Origin: Antedon bifida
Lineage: Eukaryota; Echinodermata; Crinoidea; Comatulida; Antedonidae
Assembly: GCA_963402885.1 (NCBI GenBank)
Contig: OY727102.1
Location: 3,224,001-3,288,000 of the forward strand
Direction: 5' to 3'
Length of the DNA stretch: 64,000 nt
The notes beneath the pieces were generated by a model. That model saw only the letters and a program-made list of their open reading frames with translations, did no database searches and had not been told where the DNA came from. This document shows, piece after piece, positions 24,901 to 36,900 of the stretch. Each line of letters starts with the position of its first letter. Position 1 is the stretch's first letter. The translations under genes and the position numbers were made by a program.

Positions 24901-27900
24901 ACATGTTTCAATGCGATCGAGTACCCTCTGTATGATAAGCAATGAACAATAGTATAAGGCCACTGTGAACAACAAAATTACGTAAAACAATCGTCACATA
25001 TAAAATAACATAACGTATAACGATACTCAACATATTTGTTTTAATTAACTGTCTTCAGGTCTGTGCACTGTAGATAGGAAGGACAGAATTTTTACTGTTT
25101 CTGAAGTTCAACCTACACTGGGAAAGAGTATGTTACTTCTTTTCCATTAATAAAAGACCCAACAACGAAGGGAACTAAACATGAATGATTTGCAAGATCA
25201 AGGTAGGATGTCCAAGATCAAGGTAAATCAATGTATACGCAATAGTTGTGTACTTTTCTATATGATTGTCCTTACATAAGTTGACGAGCTGTATTCAAGG
25301 CAAACATCTGATGCTTGAGCAATCAGCTGAATTACTAAGTTTTCTGGAATACCATACCACAACACACCTCCCATTAATAACGTTTCATTATCCTAACAAG
25401 AAAAAACATACATAGTATTACATTAAAGTGACTCAATGCGTATATGGATTATGTACAGGTTTTAATTTGTTTTGAAGAGAGACATTAAAAATAAATAATT
25501 ATGCATAAAATATATACTATCATCATCATTATTGAATTATGAATATCCTTTGAATTATAATTTTCTTTTTCCTTATTCTTAAAAATTTCATTCAGAAAAA
25601 AGTGTACTGTTGTGAATAAAAATTGTTTTATATTTGATATTATGATATTGTATGTTGATGTTGATAATACATATGCCTACCTATCTATTGTGTAAATCAT
25701 TATTATTGTATGGAAAATAACAGTTAATTATATCTCAACTGACGATTATAGTATGTATTACTATTTCAGTACAGCTATTAATTACTGCTTCGTTCCCACG
25801 CGTAACCTAGCCTACGCGTGGGGCATTGTTTTATGATCGCCAAACCCACGAAGTATTGTCTTTTGATCGCGATCCCACGAGTAAAGCGCAGGATTGGTTA
25901 TTTTGGAGTTTTCAGAGCTTATACTTGTGTTGTAGCATACAGGTTTTTTTTGCTATTTGTTGCTTTAACCATGCTATTTATGCTAATATTGCTATTTCTG
26001 CTTATAGCTGGAAAAGCAGTTGTGGTTGCTACTGATATGTTATTGTGCTATTGAAGTCTAAGGGCTAAGTGTTTCACTGCTATAGCAGCTATTTCTGCTA
26101 TAGCTGGAAAAGCAGTTGTGGTTGCTACTGATATGCTATTGTGCTATTGAAGTCTGAGAGTTAAGTGTTACTGCTATAGCAGCTATTTTTGCTATAGCTC
26201 GAAAAGCAGTTGTGGTTGCTACTGATATGCTATTATGCTATTGAAGTCCAAGGGTTAAGTGTTACTGCTATAGCAGCTATTTTTGCTATAGCTGGAAAAG
26301 CAGTTATGGTTGCTATTGATTTGCTATTATGCTATTGAAGTGTAGGGGTTAAGTGTTTCACCGCTATAGCAGCTATTTCTGCTATAGCAGGAAAAGCAGT
26401 TGTGGTTGCTAATATGCTATTGTGCTATTGAAGTCTAAGGGTTAAGTGTAACTGCTATAGCAGCTATTTTTGCTATAGCTGGAAAAGCAGTTATGGTTGC
26501 TATTGATTTGCTATTATGCTATTGAAGTCCAAGGGTTAAGTGTTACTGCTATAGCAGCTATTTCTGCTATAGCTCGAAAAGCAGATGTGGCTGCTACTGA
26601 TATGCTATTGTGCTATTGATGTTTAAGGGTTAACTCTGACTGCTATAGCAGCTATTTTTGCTATAACTGAAAAAGCAGTTGTGGTTGCTACTGATATGCT
26701 ATTATGCTATTGAAGTCTAAGGGTTAAGTGTTACTGCTATAGCAGCTATTTTTGCTATAGCTGGGAAAGCAGTTGTGGTTGCTACTGATATGCTATTATG
26801 CTATTGAAGTGTAAGGGTTAAGTGTTTCACCGCTATAGCAGCTATTTCTGCTATAGCAGGAAAAGCAGTTGTGGTTGCTACTGATATGCTATTGTGCTAT
26901 TGAAGTCTGAGAGTTAAGTGTTACTGCTATAGCAGCTATTTTTGCTATAGCTCGTAAAGCAGTTGTGGCTGCTACTGATATGCTATTATGCTATTGAAGT
27001 GTAAGGGCTAAGTGTTTCACTGCTATAGCAGCTACTTCTGCTATAGCTGGAAAAGCAGTTGTGGTTGCTACTGATAAGCTAGTTTGCTATTGAATTTGAA
27101 GGGTTAAGTGTTTCACTGCTATAGCAGCTATTTCTGCTATAGCTCGAAAAGCAGTTATGGTTGCTAATGATATGCTATTGTGCTATTGAAGTCTAAGGGT
27201 TAAGTCTGACTGCTATAGCAGCTATTTTTGCTATAGCCGGAAAAGCAGTTGTGATTGCTATTGATTTGCTATTATGCTATTGAAGTCTAAGGGTTAAGTG
27301 TTACTGCTATAGCAGCTATTTTTGCTATAGCTGGAAAAGCAGTTATGGTTGCTATTGATTTGCTATTATGCTATTGAAGTCTAAGGGTTAAGTGTTACTG
27401 CTATAGCAGCTATTTTTGCTATAGCTGGAAAAGCAGTTGTGGTTGCTACTGATATGCTATTATGCTATTGAACTCTAAGGGTTAAGTGTAACTGCTATAG
27501 CAGCTATTTTTGCTATAGCTGGAAAAGCAGTTATGGTTGCTATTGATTTGCTATTATGCTATTGAAGTCCAAGGGTTAAGTGTTACTGCTATAGCAGCTA
27601 TTTTTGCTATAGCTGGAAAAGCAGTTATGGTTGCTATTGATTTGCTATTATGCTATTGAAGTCTAAGGGTTAAGTGTTACTGCTATAGCAGCTATTTTTG
27701 CTATAGCTGGAAAAGCAGTTATGGTTGCTATTGATTTGCTATTATCCTATTGAAGTCTAAGGGTTAAGTGTTACTGCTATAGCAGCTATTTTTGCTATAG
27801 CTGGAAAAGCAGTTGTGGTTGCTACTGATACACTATTATGCTATTGAAGTGTAAGGGTTAAGTGTTTCACCGCTATAGCAGCTATTTCTGCTATAGCAGG

Positions 27901-30900
27901 AAAAGCAGTTGTGGTTGCTACTGATATGCTATTGTGCTATTGAAGTCTGAGAGTTAAGTGTTACTGCTATAGCAGCTATTTTTGCTATACAGTAGCTGGA
28001 AAAGCAGTTATGGTTGCTATTGATTTGCTATTATGCTATTGAAGTCTAAGGGTTAAGTGTTACTGCTATAGCAGCTATTTTTGCTATAGCTGAAAAAGCA
28101 GTTGTGGTTGCTACTGATATGCTATTATGCTATTGAAGTGTAAGGGTTAAGTGTTTCACTGCTATAGCAGCTATTTCTGCTATAGCTCAAAAAGCAGATG
28201 TGGTTGCTACTGATATGCTATTATGCTATTGAAGTCTAAGGGTTAAGTGTTTCACTGCTATAGCAGCTATTTCTGCTATAGCTCGAATAGCAGATGTGGT
28301 TGCTACTGATATGCTATTGTGCTATTGATGTCTGAGGGTTAAGTCTGACTGCTATAGCAACTATTTTTGCTATAGCCGAAAAAGCAGTTGTGGTTGCTAC
28401 TGATATGCTATTATGCTATTGAAGTCTAAGGGTTAAGTATTACTGCTATAGCAGCTATTTCTGCTATAGCTGGAAAAGCAGTTGGGGTTGCTACTGATAT
28501 GCTATTGTGCTATTGAAGTATAAGAATTAATTCTCACTGCTATAGCAGCTATTTTTGCTATAGCTCGAAAAGCAGTTGTGGTTGCTACTGATATGCTATT
28601 ATGCTGTTGAAGTCTAAGGGCTAAGTGTTTCACCGCTATAGCAGTTATTTCTGCTATAGCTCGAAAAGCAGATGTGGTTGCTACTGATATGCTATTGTGC
28701 TATTGAAGTCTAAGGGTTAAGTCTTACTGCTATAGCAGCTATTTTTGCTATAGCTGGAAAAGCAGTTGTGGTTGCTGTTGATATGTATGTTAGTACTAAT
28801 TATTGATGAGTTAATTTAAGTTGATAATTAAAAAATAGGCTTAATTTATAATATTAAAATAACAAATAAAACCTCGTAATTTTCAATAATCATGGCATTT
28901 TTGAATGAAATATACATTATGACTAATTTTGCGCACCATATATTTGTAAGACCGGACCATATTTGGCTGCCAATTCTGTCAATTTTGTGTCATATAGTAT
29001 ATACATGCAAACAGTATAATCTGTATACATATTACATACAAGTGTAGAATAGGTGAAATTACGGGACCCGCCATTTATTCCAATTTTTAACATGGCGACG
29101 GTATCAAAATGAAACACTTAGATAGCAATTTCAGAAGGAAATTATCTCAGGAACAACATATTAACGTGTAGAAGAAATTTGAATACGTAAAATATAGATG
29201 CGCACCCTTTTAAATGTGATGAACTATTACGCAAAATATGAAAATACGACTTTTTTTATTGAACTGGCCATATGACGACGTCACAACATCCGATTGGCAA
29301 AATGTTCACATGAATTCGTATCTACAATCCAATAGCTTCCAGAAAACTTTTTAATCGTGATTATCACATTTTATTCTTACGAGCTATTACAGATTAAAAT
29401 TTACTGTAAAGATGAAATTAATGACCCACGTAATTAAAATTTTTAGGCATGATGACGTCATAAAAATTAAAATATTTTTATCTCATGCTAAAGAAAGTTG
29501 ATTGACCTACACAATATATAAATGTAGGAGAAAAAGGAATACAGATAAGCGTGATGGGCTCCATTGAATGTGATGACCAATAACGAAAGAGACAAAAATT
29601 CTATATTTTACATTCGTGTGGCCATACGATGACGTCACAATGTTTTTTTAGCCTTATCGATGCATGATCCGATATCTACAACTCATCAACTTCTAGATTT
29701 TGTAATAAAAATAAACGGTTCACGGTTTACTTTAGAAACTATGACTGTTTTAAAAAAGACATAATTTTGACGATTTTTTAAGCTTTTTCATAAAAAACGC
29801 GCACAAATTGTCTAATTCAACGTGTTCGTATGGCGTTATTTAAATTAGAAAAGGTCTAAATTGTTTTCAAAATTACTAGGAAAGGCTTGAAAAATATAAT
29901 TCAAGAGAAAAAAATATGTTTTTAATGCTACGTGCGCACCGCGCGCGTAAAAAATTGCGCGCCCGTGGGAATTTTTGACATGCTCAAAATGACAAGAAAC
30001 GCATAAAAAGTTGATTAGAAATTAATTTTGCGCATTTTGAAATTTTAAATGCGCGTGCGCGCGTAACTTTTTGTGAAACATGCCATTTTTAATCCGTAGA
30101 AAGTTTGCCCCTGATATGACTTAAATTTTGTCAAAGTGTCAATACTAAATGACTTTTGGTTTTTAATCTATGATCAATCATTGAAATTCATAAAATTGCG
30201 CGTAAGTCACGTTGCGCAACTATGACGTCATTCAAAAATAGGAGGTGCACAACTTCACATAAATGCCCATATGTTGTCAAAGTTATGAAATGTTATGTTT
30301 ACACATTTTAGAGAAACGCAACTCACAAAAAGGAAGGAAGGAAAGAAGAACTAGACATGAAACTCGTCACTTTGACGAGTTAGTTATCCGCTCGACAAAC
30401 GCCACGTGCACGTCATACGTTGGAATGTTGCACACAGAAAAAGATTATGGCATTATGACCTGAACTGATGAATATGATATGGTGTTAGTGCTAAATTCTG
30501 TCTATTTTGTGTCATATAGTATATACATTTTAAAGTACACAGTAAATCTGTATACACGTAATTTAAATTTTTAGGCATGATGATGTCATAAAAATTAAAT
30601 ATTTTTAACTCATGCATAAGATAATTGATTGACCTAGACAATATTAAAATCTCGGAGAAAAAGGAATACAGAAAGGCGTGATGCGCTCCATTGAATATGG
30701 TGAGCAATAACGAAAGAGACAAAAATCCTATATTTTACATTCGTGTGGCCATACGATGACGTCACAATGACCGGTTAGCCATATTGATTCATGATCCGAT
30801 TTCTACAACTCATCAACTTTCAGAATATGTAATTAAAAAAAAGTTCACCTCGTTGTTTAGAATCTATGACTGTTTAAAAAAAGGCATAATTTTGACGAAT

Positions 30901-33900
30901 TTTGACAATTTTTTTAACTTTTTAATCAAAACTGCACGTAAATTATCCAATTCAACGTGCCCGTATGACGTAATTTTAAGTCGAAATTGTTTAAAAGTTG
31001 GTAAAATTACTAGAAAAGGCTGAAAAAACATAAATCACGCAAAAAAAGTTTTCAACGCTATGTTCGCACCATGCGCGTAAAAAAATGCGCGCGCGTGGGA
31101 ATTTTTTACATGCTTAAAATTACATGAAATGCGTAGAAAGTTGATTAGAAATTGATTTTTTTGCATTTTGAAATTTTAAACGCGCATGCGCGAGTAACTT
31201 CGTGTGAAACATGCCATTTTTTCCCCATAGTCAGTTAGCGCAAGATATAACTTAAACTTTTGTCAAGTTTCATATTAAATTGTTATATGGTTTTCGATCT
31301 ATGTTAAATACGCGAAATTCGTAAAAACGCGCGTAAGTCATGTTTTGCGCAACTCTGACGTCATTCAAAATAGGAGGTGCACAATTTCACGTAAATGCCC
31401 ACATGTTGACACAGTTATGAAATGTTATGTTTACATGTTTTTGAGTTACGCGAGACACAAAAATGACAGAAAGAAAGAAGAATACAGAAAACTAGATTTG
31501 AACTTGTCACTTTGACGAGTTCGGGTTATCCGCGCAAACGCAACATGCACATACTTAACCATATGAACCTCGACAATTATTATGCCATCCTATGACATGA
31601 AATAAATATGTTTACAGTGCTGAATTGTACCTATTTTGTAGCATACATCATATTACAGTATTTACAGAATACACTGTATATGTTATACAGTGTAGCATAG
31701 ACGAAATTACGAGACCCATCTTTTAAATCCAATTATTAACACGATGACGTCATCAAATCGACATATAAAGATAACAATTTTAGAAGATAATTATCTAAAT
31801 AATTACATTAATAATTTAAGAAATTTGAATACGTAAAATATAGATGCGCGCTCTTTTAAATGTGATGAACTATGATGCAAAATATCAAAATACAACTTTT
31901 TGTATTCAACTGGCCATAATAATACAGAAAAACTAGATTTGAACTCGTCACTTTGACGAGTTCGAGTTATCCGCGCAAACGCAACATGCACATACGTTTA
32001 TATTATATGAACGCCGACAATTATTATGCCATCATATGAAGTGAAATAAATATGTTTACAGTGCTGAATTGTACCTATTTTGTACCATACAGCATATTAC
32101 AGTATTTACAGAATACACTGTATATGTTATATACAGTGTAGCATAGACGAAATTACGAGACCCATCTTTTAAATCAAATAATTAACACGATGACGTCATC
32201 AAATTGACATATAAACAATAACTATTTTAGAAGCTAATTATCTAAATAATTACATTAATACAAATTTCTTTTTTTAAATGACTAGGAAAGACTGTAAAAT
32301 CATAATTCAAGTGAAAAACACATGATTTTCATGCTCCGTGCGCACCTTACGCTTAATTTTTTTCGCGCGCGTGGGAATTTTTGACATGCTCAAAATGTCA
32401 TGATCAGCGTAGAAAGTTGATTAGAAATTAATTTTGCGCATTTTGAAATTTTAAATGCGCGTGCGCGCGTAACTTCTTGTGAAACATGCCATTTTTAATC
32501 CATAGAAAGTTCGCCCGTAATATGACTTAAATTTTCACCAAGTGTCAATAAAAAATGACTTTTGGTTTATAATCTATGATCAATCATTGAAATTCGTAAA
32601 ATCGCGCGTAACTTACGCTGCGCGACTCTAACGTCATATAACGAAGTTTCCTGCACATCTACAGCTACAGGTCAATCTTATGACAAAGTTATACAAAGTT
32701 ATGTCTACAAAAATTTGAGATATAGCTGCAACAAAAATCCGGGAAAGAAAGAAGAATAAAGATGAAAAAAAAAAAAGATATTTACAATCACAAGGGTTAT
32801 CCACAACTTTATAAGTTGCGGATAACCAAAAATATTGATCCCATACAATAACAAGGAGTTATCCGCTCTACCAAGCGGATAACTAATTATTAAGGACAAA
32901 TACACTATCCAATAATTCTCATTACAAAAATATCTGAATATACATGTGGAGTAATTTTTTTTTTAGGATACATGCCAGGGGTTTGAAATGAGGGTGGTTA
33001 GGACAATACACATTGAATACACTGTGTATACTAATAAAGGGTTAGGTGTAGTTGACACAGTGGAGGTTATTTAAATGGTTAGGTTCAATTGGTTAAAGGG
33101 TTTGGTTTATTAAGAGGGTGGGGTACAGATGATAGTTGAGATTATTTAGAGGGTTGGGTTCATTTGATGCTTGAGATTATTTCGACGGTTAGGTTTAGTT
33201 GACAGTTCAAAATTTCTTGAAAGGGGGATTCAGTTGATACTTCAGATTCTTTAAGTTTCTGTCCAAAGAAATTTGATGCAACATGTTAATTGCAATTGTG
33301 GGTTGCATTTATCCCAAAACACCGATTTACAAATATAAAAAATTAATTTCATTGCAATGTGTATAAGTATGTGGTTGGAAGATGTTTCTATAATGTTGAT
33401 GGTAGTTGTTTTTATAACTCAAACAGCTTTAAGTACTGTATTACAGTATTGCCAATAACCTAGCATCCGTCTGTTGCAAGCTGTATATAGGAGTTATCAG
33501 TTTGATTGTTCAGTTAATAAGTATGGCTGTAATTGATATAATGTAATGACAAAGTAGTACATTGTGATTTAGGTTTTCTGAACCAAATTAAACACATCGT
33601 CATTGCTAACAAATACGAGACATTCGCAATAATTGAATTGCGTTCAGAGCTTGATAATTCAATCAGTGAGAATGAACCATCACGATAAGTTGTAGTTTGT
33701 TTTTGCTTGTACTTAATTGTATTTATTTATTTATTTTTTTTTATTTATTTATTTTTTTTTTTTTACTGTATCTATCAGTTGATTTTTAAATGCCTTGTCA
33801 TTCTTTTATTTCTTATGTTTCACTTTATAATGTCATTTGTTAATTTTGCAAATGTTAATTTCTGTTCATTGTAGGGGTTTTTTTTGTATCATCATTGTAA

Positions 33901-36900
33901 ACGACACTTAACTGCTGTATGGAGACTAAATGAATAAATTTATATTTACTAAACTTTCAAAACACAATTAAATCCAAGATTTAACCACCCTCATGTGAAA
34001 CGCCTCATGTGAAACGCCTGACGTGTATACCCTTAAAAAAACATCACTCCTGATGTAAACTGCCAAGATATAACCACCCTCATGTAAATCGCCTGACGTG
34101 TATACCCTTAAAAAAACATCACTACATATGTAAACTGCCAAGATATAACCACCATCATGTGAAACGCCTGACGTGTATACCCTTAAAAAAAACTATTAAT
34201 CCTGACATAAACCGCTAAGATCTAACCACCCTCATGTGAAACGCCTGACGTGTATATCCTTAAAAAAAACTATTAATCCTGACATAAACCACCAAGATCT
34301 AACCACCCTCATGTAAAACGCCTGACGTGTATAACCTTAAAAAAAACATCACTCCAGATGTAAACCGCCAAGATCTAACCACCCTCATGCAAAACGCCTG
34401 ATGTGTATACCCTTAAAAAAAACTATTAATCCTGACATAAACCGCTAAGATCTAACCACCCTCATGTGAAACGCCTGACGTGTATACCCATAAAAAAACA
34501 TCACTCCAGATGTAAACAGCCAAGATCTGAACACCCTCTTGTAAAACGCCTGACGTGTATAATCTAAAAAAAAAAACATTACTCCAGTGTAAACCGCCAA
34601 GATGTAAAACGCTCCTGACATAAACCGCGAAGATCTAACCACCCTCATGTGAAACGCCTGACGTGTATACCCATAAAAAAAACATCACTCCAGATGTAAA
34701 CCGCCAAGATCTAACCACCCTCATGTAAAACGCCTGACGTGTATAACCTAAAAAAAAACATCACTCTAGATGCCAACCGCCAAGATCTAACCACCCTCAT
34801 GTAAAACGCCTGACGTGTATAACCTAAAAAAAAAACATCACTCCAGATGTAAACCGCCAAGATCTAACCACCCTCATGTAAAACGCCCGACGTGTATAAC
34901 CTAAAAACATCACTCCAGATGTAAACCGACAAGATGTAAAACGCCTGACGTGTATAACCTTAAAAAAAAACATCACTCCAGATGTAAACCGCCAAGATTG
35001 AATCACCCTCATGTGAAACGCCTGACATGTATACCCATAAAAAAAAACATCACTCAAGATGTAAACCGCCAAGATCTGACCACGCTCATGTAAAACGCCT
35101 GACGTGTATAACCTAAAAAAAAAACATCACTCCAGATGTAAACTTCCAAGATGTAAAATGCCTGACGTGTATAACCTTAAAAAAAACATCACTCCAGATG
35201 TAAACCGCCAAGATTGAACCACCCTCATGTGAAACGCCTGACGTGTATACCCATAAAAAAAAACATCACTCAAGATGTAAACCGCCAAGATCTGACCACG
35301 CTCATGTAAAACGCCTGACGTATATAACCTAAAAAAAAAACATCACTCCAGATGTAAACTGCCAAGATGTAAAACGCCTGACGTGTATAACCTTAAAAAA
35401 AACATCACTCCAGATGTAAACCGCCAAGATCTAACCACCCTCATGTGAAACGCCTGACGTGTATAACCTTAAAAAAAAACATCACTCCAGATGTAAACCT
35501 TTAAGATCTAACCACCCTCATGTGAAACGTTTGATGTGTATAACCTTAAAAAAACATCACTCCAGATGTAAACTGCCAAGATCTAACCACCCTCATGTGA
35601 AACGCCTGACGTGTATACCCATAAAAAAAAAACATCACTCCAGTGTAAACCGCCAAGATTGAACCACCCTCATGTGAAACGCCTGACGTGTATACCCATA
35701 AAAAAAAACATCACTCAAGATGTAAACCGCCAAGATCTGACCAAGAAAACCATTAATCGTGACATAAACCGCCAAGATCTAACCACTATCATGTGAAATG
35801 CCTGACGTGTATACCCATAAAAAAAACATCACTCCAGATGTAAACCGCCAAGATCTAACCACCATCATGTGAAATGCCTGACGTGTATACCCATAAAAAA
35901 AACATCACTCCAGATGTAAACCGCCAAGATCTGACCACCCTAACTGGTTATTTTCAACAAGCTCGTGTAACACAAAGAAAATCCCAAAAATTATGAAACA
36001 TAGGGGAAACTATAGATCGATGATTATTGGAATGTATGATCAATATAAATTTCTTGCCCGCACCTGGCCTTTAAGTATACACAGTTTAAGTGTAGCATTG
36101 TGTAATTTTTATATTGTTTGGCTTTAACTATGACTACATTCTGACATGGTATGGTGTAGTTAAAATATAGCAACTATAGCAGCGATAGCTGAGGTTTCAG
36201 GCAAGTGACCAATGTGTCACAGTAGGATAGTGATATAACAGCTATCCCAAGGCTATTTGCAGCCTATTTTGTAGAGTGGTTTTGTATAGGTGGTGTGAAG
36301 CAATTGCACAGGTATTTGTTTGCTGTTTATAATACAAAAGCTATCCCAAGGCTATTTTCAGCCTGGCTATATCAATTATAGCAACTGCAAGCTATTTCCA
36401 TGCTATTTATGCTGTATAAAGTATAGCACTTACACAGCTATTTAATTGCTACTAATTGCTATTATTGCTGTATCATATATAGCAATTACACAGCTATTTT
36501 TTTTTGCTATTATTTGCTATTATTGCTGTATCAGGTATAGCAATTATACAGCTATTTGTTTGCTATTATTTGCTATTATTGCTGTATCAGGTATAGCAAT
36601 TACACAGCTATTTGTTTGCTATTATTTGCTATTATTGCTGTATGAGGTATAGCAATTATACAGCTATTTGTTTGCTATTATTTGCTATTATTGCTGTATA
36701 AGGTATAGCAATTACACAGCTATCAGGTATAGCAATTATACAGCTATTATTGCTGTATGAGGTATAGCAATTATACAGCTATTTGTTTGCTATTATTTGC
36801 TATTATTGCTAAGTGACCAATGTGTAACAGTAGGATAGTGATAGAACAGCTATCCTTAGGCTATTTTCAGCCTGTTTTGTATAGCATATACACAGCTATT

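Noticed and set aside
33000-33250. Telomere-like GGTTAG repeats
   Set aside because: GGTTAGG occurs several times but in longer, degenerate 40-50 bp units and never as a tandem hexamer.
34445-35796. Reading frames with basic or aromatic repeats on both strands
   Set aside because: They follow the 76-bp array and change frame with its poly-A length. No codon-like constraint is visible.
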